Shown piece by piece: positions 1-9,546 of a DNA stretch of 44,785 nucleotides. Under the pieces are notes generated by a model. The model saw nothing but the letters and a program-made list of their open reading frames with translations, had not been told where the DNA came from and did no database searches. The DNA is from Hyphomicrobiales bacterium (GTDB taxonomy: Bacteria; Pseudomonadota; Alphaproteobacteria; Rhizobiales; NORP267): NCBI GenBank assembly GCA_021775855.1, contig JAJFGZ010000010.1:1-44785 (forward strand), read 5' to 3'. Numbering within the stretch: position 1 is the first letter of the stretch; every line of letters begins with the position of its first letter. Made by a program: the position numbers and the translations under genes.

Positions 1-1021
<1,021 letters not shown>

Positions 1022-1066
1022 AACACCGCAGCCTCTAACCCGGCGCGGCAAACAGCGGAGACCAAA

Positions 1067-2275
1067 ATGCCAGATGCATTTATTTACGACCATGTGCGGA
1101 CCCCCCGCGGGCGCGGCAAGAAGGATGGCAGCCTGCACGAAGTAACGGCGATGGAATTGGCCAGCCAATCACTCCGGGCGCTGCGCGACCGCAACGATCT
1201 GGACACCGAACTGGTGGACGATGTGGTGCTTGGCTGCGTCGACCCGGTCGGCGAAGCGGGCGGCGATATCGCGCGTGTCGCGGCGTTGAATGCAGGCTAC
1301 GGCAACAAAGTTCCGGGCATCCAGGTCAATCGGTTCTGTGCCTCGGGGTTAGACGCAACCAATCTGGCCGCGTCCGAGATCATGTCCGGCCAGCACGACA
1401 TGACCATCGGTGGCGGCGCCGAATCCATGTCACGGATCGGCATCGGCGCGTCGGGTGGCGCCTGGCCGGCGGATCCGAGCATAGCGATCCCGACCTATTT
1501 CATGCCGCAAGGTGTTTCCGCCGATCTGATCGCCACCAAATACGGCTTCAGCCGTGACGATGTGGACGCCTACGCGGTCGAGAGCCAGAAGCGCGCCGAC
1601 GCTGCATGGAAAGCAGATTATTTCAAAAACTCCGTGGTGACCGTCAAGGATGTGAACGGCCTGACCATCCTCGATCACGACGAGCACATGCGCCCCGGGA
1701 CCGATATGCAGTCGCTGGCGTCCCTCAACGCGGCCTTCGAAATGATGGGCGAAATGGGCGGCTTTAACGCGGTCGCTGTCCAGGAACACCCGGACGTCGA
1801 ATATGTCAAACACGTCCACCATGCGGGCAATTCGTCCGGCATCGTGGACGGATCGGCGGCTATCCTGCTCGGCAACAAGCGCGCCGGCAAAAAAGCGGGT
1901 CTGACCCCGCGCGCCCGGATCAAGGCCTACGCCAATATCGGTTCGATGCCCGGTATCATGCTGACCGGCCCGATCGACGTGACCGAAAAGCTCCTGAAAC
2001 GCGCCAAGATGACGATCGACGATATCGATCTCATCGAGCTGAACGAAGCCTTCGCGTCCGTCGTTCTGCGCTTCATGCAACATTTCAAAGTCGATCACTC
2101 CAAGATCAACGTCAATGGTGGCGCGATCGCCATGGGGCATCCGCTCGGCGCCACCGGGGCCATGATCCTCGGCACCGCGCTCGACGAGCTGGAGCGGACC
2201 GGCAAACACACCGCGCTCATCACGCTTTGCATCGGCGCCGGCATGGGCACCGCAACAATCATCGAGCGCGTCTGA
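1067..2275 (+). CDS. Acetyl-CoA C-acyltransferase (thiolase, FadA/FadI type)
   Basis: Catalyses thiolytic cleavage of 3-ketoacyl-CoA to acetyl-CoA and a shortened acyl-CoA, the last beta-oxidation step. The 402 residues match the thiolase family length. The nucleophile Cys91 lies in [13 protein letters not shown], the catalytic His in [16 protein letters not shown], and the C-terminal Cys/Gly loop in CIGAGMGTA. The ATG at 1067 is preceded by GGAGACC and gives a normal N-terminus. It sits between the acyl-CoA dehydrogenase and the multifunctional hydratase/dehydrogenase gene. This points to a degradative role rather than a biosynthetic acetoacetyl-CoA thiolase, although sequence alone does not exclude broad substrate use. 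Confidence is high for the family and moderate for the chain-length class. Confidence 0.94.
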   Translation: MPDAFIYDHVRTPRGRGKKDGSLHEVTAMELASQSLRALRDRNDLDTELVDDVVLGCVDPVGEAGGDIARVAALNAGYGNKVPGIQVNRFCASGLDATNLAASEIMSGQHDMTIGGGAESMSRIGIGASGGAWPADPSIAIPTYFMPQGVSADLIATKYGFSRDDVDAYAVESQKRADAAWKADYFKNSVVTVKDVNGLTILDHDEHMRPGTDMQSLASLNAAFEMMGEMGGFNAVAVQEHPDVEYVKHVHHAGNSSGIVDGSAAILLGNKRAGKKAGLTPRARIKAYANIGSMPGIMLTGPIDVTEKLLKRAKMTIDDIDLIELNEAFASVVLRFMQHFKVDHSKINVNGGAIAMGHPLGATGAMILGTALDELERTGKHTALITLCIGAGMGTATIIERV

Positions 2276-2306
2276 ACCAGATACGCCTCCGACAGGGATG
2301 AATTTC

Positions 2307-4520
2307 ATGAGCTACAATAATTACACGCTTGATATCGACGGCGACGGTATCGCGTTGATCACCTGGGACATGCCGGGCAAATCGATGAACGTCCTCAATC
2401 TCGAGGCCATCGAGGAGTTGGGCAAAATCATCGAACGCCTGGAAACAGATGATGCGATCAGGGGCGCGGTCATCACGTCCGGCAAAGCCGCTTTTTCCGG
2501 CGGCGCCGATCTGAAAATGCTCGAAGGCCTGTTGACCACCTTCCACAAGGAACGCGCCGGCAATCCAGACGCCGCGATGCAGGCATTGTTCGACGGCAGC
2601 CGGCAATTCTCGTTGCTGCTGCGCCGGCTGGAAACCTGCGGAAAACCGGTTGTTGCAGCGATCAACGGCACCGCGCTTGGCGGTGCGTTCGAGTTGACGC
2701 TCGCTTGCCACGCCCGATTTGCTTCTGATAACGACAAAACCCAGTTGGGCCTGCCCGAAGTCAAGGTTGGTCTGTTCCCCGGTGCCGGCGGGACCCAGCG
2801 TCTGCCGCGCATGATCCCGGCCGCAGACGCCTTGCAGCTTTTGTTGCGCGGCTCGTCGCTGCGCGTTGCCAAGGCCAAGGGTATGGGAATCCTCAACGAC
2901 GTTGTCCCGGCCGAAGACCTGATAGAGGCCGCCAGGGCCTGGATTCGCGATGGTGGCAAGGGCGTGCAGCCCTGGGACGCGCCGAAATTCCGCCTGCCCG
3001 GCGGCCCGGTTTATTCGAAAGCCGGGATGGAAACATTCCCGCCCGCAAACGCGATCTACCGGCGCGAAACCTACGACAATTACCCCGGAGCGCGGGCTAT
3101 CATGAAATGCGTTTACGAGGGCCTGATGGTCCCGCTTGATACCGGGCTCACCATCGAATCCCGTTATTTCGCAAACGTCATGCAGACCAGTGAAGCGGCC
3201 CACATGATCCGCTCGCTGTTCGTTTCCATGCAGGAACTGAACAAGGGTGCGCGGCGCCCCGAAGGCATCGAGCCGTCTTCGATCAAAAAGGTTGGCGTGC
3301 TCGGCGCGGGCTTCATGGGCGCGGGCATCGCGTATGTGACCGCAAAGGCCGGAATGAATGTCGTGCTGCTCGACCGCGACATGGAGGCGGCTGAAAAGGG
3401 CAAGGGTTATTCCGACAAGATCCTCTCCAAGGCCTTGTCTCGTGGCCACACTACGGAGGACCAAAAACACGCGCTTCTCGACCTGATCCAGCCCTCAGCC
3501 AATTACGACGATCTCAAGGGCTGCGACCTGATCATCGAAGCAGTATTCGAAGACCGCGACGTGAAAAAAGCGGCAACCGAAGCCGCCGAGGCGGTTGTCG
3601 GCAAGGATTGCGTGTTCGCGTCCAACACATCGACCCTGCCGATCACGTCGCTTGCGGAAAATTCCAAGCGCCCCGGCAGCTTCATCGGCATCCATTTCTT
3701 CTCGCCGGTCGAGAAGATGATGCTGGTCGAAGTGATCATGGCAAAGAAAACCGGGGACCGGGCTTTGGCAGTTGCGCTCGATTATATCCGCGCCATCCGC
3801 AAGACCCCGATCGTGGTCAACGATTCCAGGGGTTTTTATACGTCCCGCGTGGTCGGCACCTATATCCGCGAAGGCCATCTCATGCTGAGCGAGGGGGTGT
3901 CCGCCGCGATGATCGAAAATCTTGGCCGCATGGCCGGGATGCCGGTCGGCCCGTTATCCCTGAACGACGAAGTCGCGGTCGATCTCGCTTGGAAAATCCT
4001 CCAGGCCACCAAGAAAGATCAGGGCGCAGACGCTATCGATCCGGGCCAGGAGAAACTGCTCGAAGCCATGGTCATCCAGCACGGTCGCCTGGGCCGCAAG
4101 AACGGCAAGGGGTTTTACGACTACCCGGAAAAAGGTCCAAAGCGCCTCTGGCCTGGCCTCACCGATATTGTCCCTGTAACCGTTGATCCCGATACGGTCG
4201 ATACCGCAGAACTGCAACAGCGCATGCTGGTGATCCAGGCTCTGGAAACCGCCCGCTGCTTCCAGGAAAAGGTGTTGACCGATGTCCGTGAAGCCGATGT
4301 GGGCTCGATCCTCGGTTTTGGTTTTGCGCCATTCTCCGGTGGCACATTGTCGTATATCGACGGCATGGGGGTCGCCAATTTCGTCGCGCTTTGCAGGAAA
4401 CTGACCCGCGCCCACGGCCCCCGATTCAAGCCAAACCGTTTGCTGAACCAGATGGCAAAAAACGGCGAGACCTTCTACGGGCGTTTTGGGCAAGCGGCGA
4501 AGATGGACAAGGCTGCCTGA
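2307..4520 (+). CDS. Enoyl-CoA hydratase / 3-hydroxyacyl-CoA dehydrogenase fusion (FadB/FadJ type)
   Basis: Multifunctional protein that hydrates 2-enoyl-CoA and oxidises the L-3-hydroxyacyl-CoA with NAD+. The crotonase domain covers about residues 5-190. The oxyanion-hole region is FSGGADLKML and the two acidic catalytic positions lie in GGAFELTLACH and GLPEVKVGLFPG. A Rossmann domain starts near residue 333 (VGVLGAGFMGAGIA), with the catalytic His in GIHFFSPVEKM, followed by the C-terminal dehydrogenase domains. I chose the ATG at 2307 because CAGGG at 2293-2297 is spaced nine bases from it; an in-frame ATG at 2298 would leave no room. It completes a three-gene beta-oxidation operon with the two upstream genes. 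Whether it acts as FadB or FadJ cannot be told here. Confidence 0.94.
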   Translation: MSYNNYTLDIDGDGIALITWDMPGKSMNVLNLEAIEELGKIIERLETDDAIRGAVITSGKAAFSGGADLKMLEGLLTTFHKERAGNPDAAMQALFDGSRQFSLLLRRLETCGKPVVAAINGTALGGAFELTLACHARFASDNDKTQLGLPEVKVGLFPGAGGTQRLPRMIPAADALQLLLRGSSLRVAKAKGMGILNDVVPAEDLIEAARAWIRDGGKGVQPWDAPKFRLPGGPVYSKAGMETFPPANAIYRRETYDNYPGARAIMKCVYEGLMVPLDTGLTIESRYFANVMQTSEAAHMIRSLFVSMQELNKGARRPEGIEPSSIKKVGVLGAGFMGAGIAYVTAKAGMNVVLLDRDMEAAEKGKGYSDKILSKALSRGHTTEDQKHALLDLIQPSANYDDLKGCDLIIEAVFEDRDVKKAATEAAEAVVGKDCVFASNTSTLPITSLAENSKRPGSFIGIHFFSPVEKMMLVEVIMAKKTGDRALAVALDYIRAIRKTPIVVNDSRGFYTSRVVGTYIREGHLMLSEGVSAAMIENLGRMAGMPVGPLSLNDEVAVDLAWKILQATKKDQGADAIDPGQEKLLEAMVIQHGRLGRKNGKGFYDYPEKGPKRLWPGLTDIVPVTVDPDTVDTAELQQRMLVIQALETARCFQEKVLTDVREADVGSILGFGFAPFSGGTLSYIDGMGVANFVALCRKLTRAHGPRFKPNRLLNQMAKNGETFYGRFGQAAKMDKAA

Positions 4521-4553
4521 ACGTTCAGGGTCAAGTCTGGTAAATCTGAAATC

Positions 4554-4594
4554 CTCATCGCGGCTTGCGCCTTGGTGCCGGGGGCCGCGATGAG
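4554..4594. terminator. Perfect 11-bp inverted repeat between convergent genes
   Basis: CTCATCGCGGC at 4554-4564 is exactly repeated in inverse at 4584-4594 around a 19-base loop. It lies 33 bases after the stop of the hydratase/dehydrogenase gene and before the 3' end of the opposing MarR-GNAT gene. No U-tract follows on the plus strand and only a loose T-rich stretch follows on the minus strand. It is a plausible transcript-end hairpin, not a canonical terminator. Confidence 0.45.
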
Positions 4595-4667
4595 AGCCAA
4601 AATCAAATGAACGGAATGTGCCGGTTGAGCGTGCTTGAGCGTGCTGATCCTCTCCAGGAACCAACAT

Positions 4668-5630
4668 TTATTGCTCGAAAACGAATTTTTGTTCGAGCAC
4701 TTCTTTCCCCCACTTCCGTCCGGGTTTCTCCTCAACGAGAACAAAACCGTGCTTTTCGTAGAGTGACCGGGCTGCATCGAGGCCTGCAAATGTCCAGAGA
4801 TGGGTCTCCCTGAATCCCTGATTCCGGACAAATGCCATAGCGACGTCCATGAGCCTCTTTCCCAAACCGGAGCCGCGAACAGCATCCTCGACAATGAACC
4901 ATCGCATATGCCCGATTCCAGGACTTATATCCTCACCATCGATCGAGATACCGCCAGCTATTCTTCGGTTCTGAAGCGCATACCAGGTCGCGTTCATGGG
5001 GCGGTCCAGACGGCCAAGAAATTCGGCCAGGTCGCGCGCGACCAACGTCTCGAATTCAAATCCAAAGGAAACTTCCCGGCTGTAATAGGCCCCATGCAAT
5101 TCGACCATGCGGCCGAGTAACCCCGGAATATATCCGGATTGAATATCCGCTAGATTCCAACCCTCACCAACCCGGCCATTGCTGTCCCGGGACGCATGCA
5201 AGGCGCTGGCATAGGCCTGCAAACCGGCTTCAATTTTCCCCGCGGCGTCCGCATCGATACCTTGTAGGGCATTTGCGACTTGCTGATGCCCGAAATTTTC
5301 GATTTCGGAGAAAACCTGAGTGCCCGTTCTGGTCAGGCCAAGCTGCTTTTTCCGCCCGTCTCCAGGAATTTTTCTCTCGGTAATTATGTTTTTCTGTTTC
5401 AAGGACGCCAGCAGGCGGCTCACCGTCGATTTTTCAAGCAGAAGTTTTTGGCAAAGCGTGCGGGCCGAAATGTCCTCGCGATAACCGATCTCCAGGATGG
5501 CGTGCACGGCTGACGGAGACATATTCGTTCCAGCGAAAGATCGGCTCGTGAAACCAAGTTCGCGCACGAGTCGGCGCGAATGTTCGCGAATATTGTCTAT
5601 CTGATCAATGTTCCGGCGCATCATTTCCAT
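4668..5630 (-). CDS. MarR-family regulator fused to a GNAT acetyltransferase
   Basis: Two-domain protein. The N-terminal half (about residues 1-150) is a winged-helix MarR module with a recognition helix in LLLEKSTVSRLLASLKQKN and a wing in GDGRKKQLGLTRTG. The C-terminal half (about 170-320) is a GNAT fold with the acetyl-CoA loop near VRGSGLGKRLMDVAM and the late motif ARSLYEKHGFVLVEE. The frame can be read back to a TTG at 5651, but that codon lies inside the predicted operator and promoter -10. The ATG at 5630 is therefore taken as start, giving 320 residues; ATGs at 5624 and 5621 are alternatives. MarR-GNAT fusions are a known architecture, and the substrate acetylated is unknown. It is divergent from the isomerase-like gene at 5745 and probably autoregulated. 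Confidence 0.88.
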   Translation of the reverse strand: MEMMRRNIDQIDNIREHSRRLVRELGFTSRSFAGTNMSPSAVHAILEIGYREDISARTLCQKLLLEKSTVSRLLASLKQKNIITERKIPGDGRKKQLGLTRTGTQVFSEIENFGHQQVANALQGIDADAAGKIEAGLQAYASALHASRDSNGRVGEGWNLADIQSGYIPGLLGRMVELHGAYYSREVSFGFEFETLVARDLAEFLGRLDRPMNATWYALQNRRIAGGISIDGEDISPGIGHMRWFIVEDAVRGSGLGKRLMDVAMAFVRNQGFRETHLWTFAGLDAARSLYEKHGFVLVEEKPGRKWGKEVLEQKFVFEQ

Positions 5631-5635
5631 CCATA

Positions 5636-5654
5636 TAGTTGTAATATACAACTA
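5636..5654. promoter_or_regulatory. MarR-type operator palindrome
   Basis: TAGTTGTAATATACAACTA is an inverted repeat with perfect 8-bp arms around a 3-bp centre. This is the size and A/T-rich form expected for a MarR dimer site. It lies 6 bases upstream of the proposed MarR-GNAT start, in the 114-base divergent region shared with the gene at 5745. Autorepression is inferred from position and symmetry. Confidence 0.8.
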
Positions 5655-5671
5655 ATAGAGATTTTTGACAA
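5643..5671 (-). promoter_or_regulatory. Sigma-70-like promoter for the MarR-GNAT gene
   Basis: On the minus strand, TTGTCA (plus 5666-5671) and TATATT (plus 5643-5648) are separated by 17 bases, the optimal sigma-70 spacing. The -10 hexamer is embedded in the centre of the MarR palindrome, so occupancy of the operator should exclude polymerase. The predicted transcript would start only a few bases before the ATG at 5630, implying a very short or absent leader. Confidence 0.6.
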
Positions 5672-5744
5672 CTGACAGGTGTTCCCGGGTCTGTTACAAA
5701 TCTCGGCAATAATCCAACCCCCTTTCAATTGGAGCAATCTTGGC

Positions 5745-6365
5745 ATGTCGAAAATCGATTATTATTTTTCCATGGTCAGCCCCTGGGCTTTTATAGGCCA
5801 CGATACGTTTATGGACATCGTGAAACGTCACGATGTGGACGTTGCCTACCATCCTGTAAAATTGCTCGAGGTGTTCGAGAATACCGGCGGCACGCCGCTG
5901 CCCAAGCGCCATGTGAGCCGGACCAATTACCGCTTGCTTGAACTGCAGCGCTGGCGCGAAAAACGTGGTCTGGAATTCGACCTCAATCCTCCGCACTGGC
6001 CGTTCCCTTTCCAGATGGCGGATCAGGTGGTGATCGCGATTCAGCAGTCCGGAAATGATCCGTCTGGTTTTATGCGCGCCGGATTCCGCGCGTCCTGGAT
6101 GGAGGGGCGCGATATGTCCGATGAAGCTGTTCTTGCCGAATTGCTCACGGCCACCGGCCACGATGCTGCGGCCATTTTGGCGGCGGCGAAAACCGACAAG
6201 GTGGCGGAAACTTATGCTGCCAATACCGCTCTTTGCTGCGAGAAAGGGTATTTCGGGTCGCCCGGGTATGTCCTGAACGGAGAATTATTCTGGGGTCAGG
6301 ATCGCCTCGACCTGCTCGACGATGCCCTTTCGTCAAAGCGCGCGCCCTATTCCATCCCGGCATAA
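5745..6365 (+). CDS. 2-hydroxychromene-2-carboxylate isomerase-like, DsbA-fold protein
   Basis: The 206-residue protein belongs to the kappa-GST/HCCA isomerase branch of the DsbA-like thioredoxin fold. It begins KIDYYFSMVSPWAFIG, where Ser-Pro-Trp replaces the CxxC of true DsbA proteins, and ends with the family-typical LNGELFWGQDRLDLLDDAL. HCCA isomerases act with glutathione in aromatic (naphthalene-type) catabolism, but many relatives have other or unknown roles and no aromatic pathway genes are nearby. The ATG at 5745 has GGAG ten bases upstream and gives the usual N-terminus; a longer in-frame reading from 5679 lacks support. It is divergent from the MarR-GNAT regulator and may share its operator. 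Confidence 0.85.
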   Translation: MSKIDYYFSMVSPWAFIGHDTFMDIVKRHDVDVAYHPVKLLEVFENTGGTPLPKRHVSRTNYRLLELQRWREKRGLEFDLNPPHWPFPFQMADQVVIAIQQSGNDPSGFMRAGFRASWMEGRDMSDEAVLAELLTATGHDAAAILAAAKTDKVAETYAANTALCCEKGYFGSPGYVLNGELFWGQDRLDLLDDALSSKRAPYSIPA

Positions 6366-6440
6366 GCAATAAAGGAGCCGTATTTCGGCCAGATTCTGCC
6401 GTTTCACTGGATCCGGCTTTTTGATCGGAGGACTTCTATC

Positions 6441-6950
6441 ATGCGTTATCTGATGGCTCTGCTTGTCCCGCTTGTCATCCTCATTGCCTATAACGCCCAG
6501 GCGGATTCTGATGGTAGCCAGGTACCGGGCAATGGGACCCAGGCGGAAAATGTCGCGGATAACGGCAACCGGTATGAATTGCGCGAAACCGAACAGGGTC
6601 TTGTCCGGCTTGACCGCCGTACCGGCATTGTCTCACTTTGCGAAAGCGCCGGCAATTCTATCACCTGCAAGACGATTGCCGACGACCGGGAGGCGTATGA
6701 AGATGAGATCAAGCGCCTCGACCAGGAAGTTCAGGCCCTGCGGGATCGTCTTACGCTGCTCGATCCGGACGGAGACAAGTCCTTGCTTGAACATGACGGC
6801 GAACGCTATGTATTCTCAATGGAATTGCCCAACCAGGACGATGTCCAGGAAAGTCTGGACGCAGTTGGTGAGTTTACCGATGACGTTGTGACTGGTTTTC
6901 AGTCGATGATGAAATCGCTGAAAGATAAATGGGATAGCGAACGCGGCTGA
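6441..6950 (+). CDS. Hypothetical exported or membrane-anchored protein with coiled coil
   Basis: The 169-residue protein starts with a hydrophobic segment (MRYLMALLVPLVILIAYNAQA) that is either a signal peptide ending in an AQA motif or an N-terminal anchor. A short conserved-looking module follows (LVRLDRRTGIVSLCESAGNSI, two cysteines), then a heptad-like stretch DEIKRLDQEVQALRDRLTLL at about residues 87-106 and an acidic tail. I recall similar small proteins (RLDxxTGxVSxC followed by a coiled coil) in alphaproteobacteria, all without known function. CGGAGG precedes the ATG at good spacing. No operon partner is evident: the upstream gene ends 75 bases before and the next gene is on the other strand. 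Confidence 0.75.
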   Translation: MRYLMALLVPLVILIAYNAQADSDGSQVPGNGTQAENVADNGNRYELRETEQGLVRLDRRTGIVSLCESAGNSITCKTIADDREAYEDEIKRLDQEVQALRDRLTLLDPDGDKSLLEHDGERYVFSMELPNQDDVQESLDAVGEFTDDVVTGFQSMMKSLKDKWDSERG

Positions 6951-6977
6951 ACTGGCAGGCGTCGGGCAGGGCCTGGT

Positions 6978-7898
6978 CTATTTGACCAACCGGGATTTAA
7001 AAAGTTCCAAAATATCCCTGGGCCAGGGTGACGTTCGACGCGCCCGGAGATCGATCGCCAGACCCGTAATCTCACCTGCCGCGACCTGGGCGTCTGTTGT
7101 GACATCATAAATATGGTGCCGGAACGAAATTGTTTTGGCGGCAAAGCCCACAAGGCCTGACATAATCAGCAGGGGTGTGCCCTCTCGTATATCTGCCAAA
7201 ATCGAAATCCGGGACTCGATCGCCACCCGGCCAAACTGGTTGTCTTCCAGCCAGGTCTTGTTCAACCCGATATGGTTCCACAAATGTCCAGCCGCATCCG
7301 ATTGAAATCCGATCAGGGATTTTGTCGTCGCGGTTCCGGTGGCGCGACAATCCGATGATTTCAGGACGGTTCGAAAAGAGGGGAAAAAACCTGCTTTTGT
7401 TGCGTCCGGGCGGGTCGCCCGCTGCGCCGGGCCTGCGCTAAGGCTACGCGGCAAGGCCGTATCGGGCGGGTCGAGCACAGGGGCGCCCGGCACAGTTTCT
7501 CCCACCCCGTCGTCGAGCGGGCACCAGCACGTCGCGGACAGGGCTTCTGTCTCCGTATTGTACATCAGATGGCAGAGGGCAAATCCGTTTTCGGTTCGGG
7601 CCAGATGGGAGCGGATGACGGTTAGGTCGCCAACCCGCAGTTCAGCGTGGAACCGTACGTGGTGGCTGCGGATTTCTGGCAGTTTTTGCGAACGCGGCCA
7701 ACCCGCCTCAAGCCAAAAATGAATATGCGCGTCCTCGAAATGCAGGTAGTAAAATTGTACATTCAGGTGTGCGTTTTCATCGCATTCCCAGGTATTCACA
7801 AACCTGCGCGATGTCTCGATTTCTTGGGTCAATGCAGCGATTCCCGATCGATCCTGCTCAACAGGAGCCAATAAATGTTTCGATCCGTTCCAGCGCAT
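6978..7898 (-). CDS. Thioesterase-family protein with two hot-dog domains
   Basis: About 300 residues, enough for two tandem hot-dog units. The first contains VNTWECDENAHLNVQFYYLHFEDAHIHF, which resembles the 4HBT acyl-CoA thioesterase active-site helix region. The second runs from about residue 170 (SSDCRATGTATTKS) through IGLNKTWLEDNQFGRVAIES. The likely role is hydrolysis of an acyl-CoA; the substrate is unknown. The frame overlaps the end of the alpha/beta-hydrolase gene by 41 bases if the ATG at 7898 is used. A shorter start, for example the TTG before TQEIETSRRF, is possible, so the N-terminus is uncertain. Overlap and shared direction suggest translational coupling with the hydrolase. 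Confidence 0.8.
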   Translation of the reverse strand: MRWNGSKHLLAPVEQDRSGIAALTQEIETSRRFVNTWECDENAHLNVQFYYLHFEDAHIHFWLEAGWPRSQKLPEIRSHHVRFHAELRVGDLTVIRSHLARTENGFALCHLMYNTETEALSATCWCPLDDGVGETVPGAPVLDPPDTALPRSLSAGPAQRATRPDATKAGFFPSFRTVLKSSDCRATGTATTKSLIGFQSDAAGHLWNHIGLNKTWLEDNQFGRVAIESRISILADIREGTPLLIMSGLVGFAAKTISFRHHIYDVTTDAQVAAGEITGLAIDLRARRTSPWPRDILELFKSRLVK

Positions 7899-8817
7899 CC
7901 CGAGATTGCGCTCCGGGGAACGCCATAAAGACGTGCGCCCCGCCCGGATAAACCGTGAGATCAGATTTGTTGCCCGCCGCCAGCCAGCGCGCCGACATGA
8001 ACAGCGAATCGTCCAGCACCGGGTCCCGTGTGCCGGCGGTGAATAATGCGGGCGGCAAGCCGGTCAAGTTGGCGTAAAGCGGCGAGATATCGGGATCGCG
8101 CGGATCTTCGCCATTGCTTAAAAAACAGCGCACGTAATTTTCCATATCCCGGGTATTCAGGATCAACAATTCAGTGCCCCAATTGCGAACGCTGGGGGTC
8201 AGACCCAGGTCAAAAACCCCAGCTACCAGATTGGCGCCGCAGAATGGGGTCAGGCCATGGCGATCGCGCAGCCGCAACAGGGTGAGGGCGGAGAGATGGC
8301 CTCCGGCGGATTCCCCACCGATTACCATTCGGTTGGTGCCAAATTTTTTTCCCGCATTGTCCACTAACCACAGCGCGGCCGCTTCGCAATCCTCGGGCCC
8401 TGCCGGATACGGGTCTTCCGGCGCCAACCGGTAGTCGACGCTCACCACCGCCATATTGCAATTGTCGGCGATCCGCTCAAGGCGCGGGTCTTGTTGTTCC
8501 GGTCCGCCTATCACCCACCCGCCGCCATGGATGTGGAGGTAAATTCCGTCGGGATTTTCGGGTGCTATGATGCGCAGATCAAGCGGTCCGCCAGGGCCCG
8601 GAATCGTCTCCGTCTGGGCGCGGTCAGATCGTGGCGCCATCGGGAAGGCCCCCTTGCCGGTCCGCCGCGCCTCCCGCGCAACGCTCGGATGCGCGGCCCA
8701 GATATCATCCATTTTGCCGGTAATATCGTGGATCATCTCGTTGGTCTCAAGCGTCTCAGCGCTGACCGACGCGGTATCAAAGGTTTTCTGTTCGAGGGTC
8801 AATCGCGACATGGCCAA
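7858..8817 (-). CDS. Alpha/beta hydrolase of the hormone-sensitive-lipase family
   Basis: Predicted carboxylesterase of 319 residues. The HSL-family oxyanion motif is IHGGGW (about residues 96-101), the conserved YRLAPEDPYPA follows, the nucleophile is Ser170 in GGESAGG, and the probable acid and base are the Asp in TRDPVLDD and the His in PGGAHVFM. No signal peptide is seen, so it is probably cytoplasmic. It lies upstream of, and overlaps, the thioesterase gene; the two probably act on related acyl esters or thioesters. Starts at 8817 or 8811 are both possible. A decayed copy of part of this gene lies at 9547-9636. Confidence 0.9.
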   Translation of the reverse strand: MAMSRLTLEQKTFDTASVSAETLETNEMIHDITGKMDDIWAAHPSVAREARRTGKGAFPMAPRSDRAQTETIPGPGGPLDLRIIAPENPDGIYLHIHGGGWVIGGPEQQDPRLERIADNCNMAVVSVDYRLAPEDPYPAGPEDCEAAALWLVDNAGKKFGTNRMVIGGESAGGHLSALTLLRLRDRHGLTPFCGANLVAGVFDLGLTPSVRNWGTELLILNTRDMENYVRCFLSNGEDPRDPDISPLYANLTGLPPALFTAGTRDPVLDDSLFMSARWLAAGNKSDLTVYPGGAHVFMAFPGAQSRDALERIETFIGSC

Positions 8818-8929
8818 GCCTTGGAATGGGGCAGAGGAAAGAGTGCTTCAGGACTACAGGATAGCAGAAATCGCGCAAGCCCGGCCAGAGGCACGTTGTA
8901 ATTTTGCCGTAAGGTGGCTTTATGGGGAA

Positions 8930-9544
8930 ATGAAAATCTACAGCCGTATCGCCCAATTCTACGATATCCTGGACATGCCTTTCGAGTATGGCCGCTACAT
9001 GCCCTTGCGCCGGGCCCTGTTTAAGGGGCTGAAGGGCGATCTGCTTGACGCGGGCGTTGGCACTGGGCGCAATTTTCCGTTCTACCCGGAGGGAAGCAAA
9101 GTCACAGGCATCGACCTCAGCCTAGCCATGCTCGAGCGCGCCGGCTGGCGCAAGAAGAAGCTCGGCATAGCGGTCGACCTGTACGAAATGAATGTGACGA
9201 AGATGGATTTTGCCGATGATAGTTTTGACGGCATCATCTCAACATTCTTGTTTTGTGTGCTCGATGCAAAGTCCCAGCAGCCCGCCCTCGAAGAACTAAG
9301 CCGGGTATGCCGCCCCAATGGCGCCATTCACATTCTGGAATACGCCATTTCGGAAAATCCCCTGCGGCGTTTTATCATGAAAATTTGGGCGCCCTGGGTG
9401 CGATTTGCCTATGGTGCTGAATTCGACCGTGATACAGAGCAGTATCTTGAAGCCGCCGGACTGGACCTGGTCGAGAAGAAGTTCCTCTACAAGGATATCA
9501 TCAAAATCCTGTCGGTACGCCCGAAGAAGAATGTGGATTCTTGA
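8930..9544 (+). CDS. Class I SAM-dependent methyltransferase
   Basis: A 204-residue protein with the SAM-binding motif I LLDAGVGTGRNFPFYP (about residues 35-50), motif II acidic residue in VTGIDLSLAMLERA, and the post-motif FDGIISTFLFCVL. A Methyltransf_11-like helical region follows (LEELSRVCRPNGAIHILEY). The N-terminus MKIYSRIAQFYDILDMPFEYGRYMPLR resembles UbiE-type and phospholipid N-methyltransferase-type enzymes. The acceptor cannot be decided. The ATG at 8930 was chosen because upstream in-frame sequence belongs to the opposing hydrolase gene; AAGGTGG lies 12 bases before it. The gene is divergent from the hydrolase. Confidence 0.88.
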   Translation: MKIYSRIAQFYDILDMPFEYGRYMPLRRALFKGLKGDLLDAGVGTGRNFPFYPEGSKVTGIDLSLAMLERAGWRKKKLGIAVDLYEMNVTKMDFADDSFDGIISTFLFCVLDAKSQQPALEELSRVCRPNGAIHILEYAISENPLRRFIMKIWAPWVRFAYGAEFDRDTEQYLEAAGLDLVEKKFLYKDIIKILSVRPKKNVDS

Positions 9545-9546
9545 GT

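Noticed and set aside
4625-4644. Short direct repeat TTGAGCGTGC twice in tandem.
   Set aside because: Two copies of ten bases in an intergenic end region with no other structure; likely chance or slippage.
5631-5651. N-terminal extension of the MarR-GNAT protein from a TTG at 5651.
   Set aside because: The extra codons overlap the predicted -10 element and operator; the ATG at 5630 or just after fits better.
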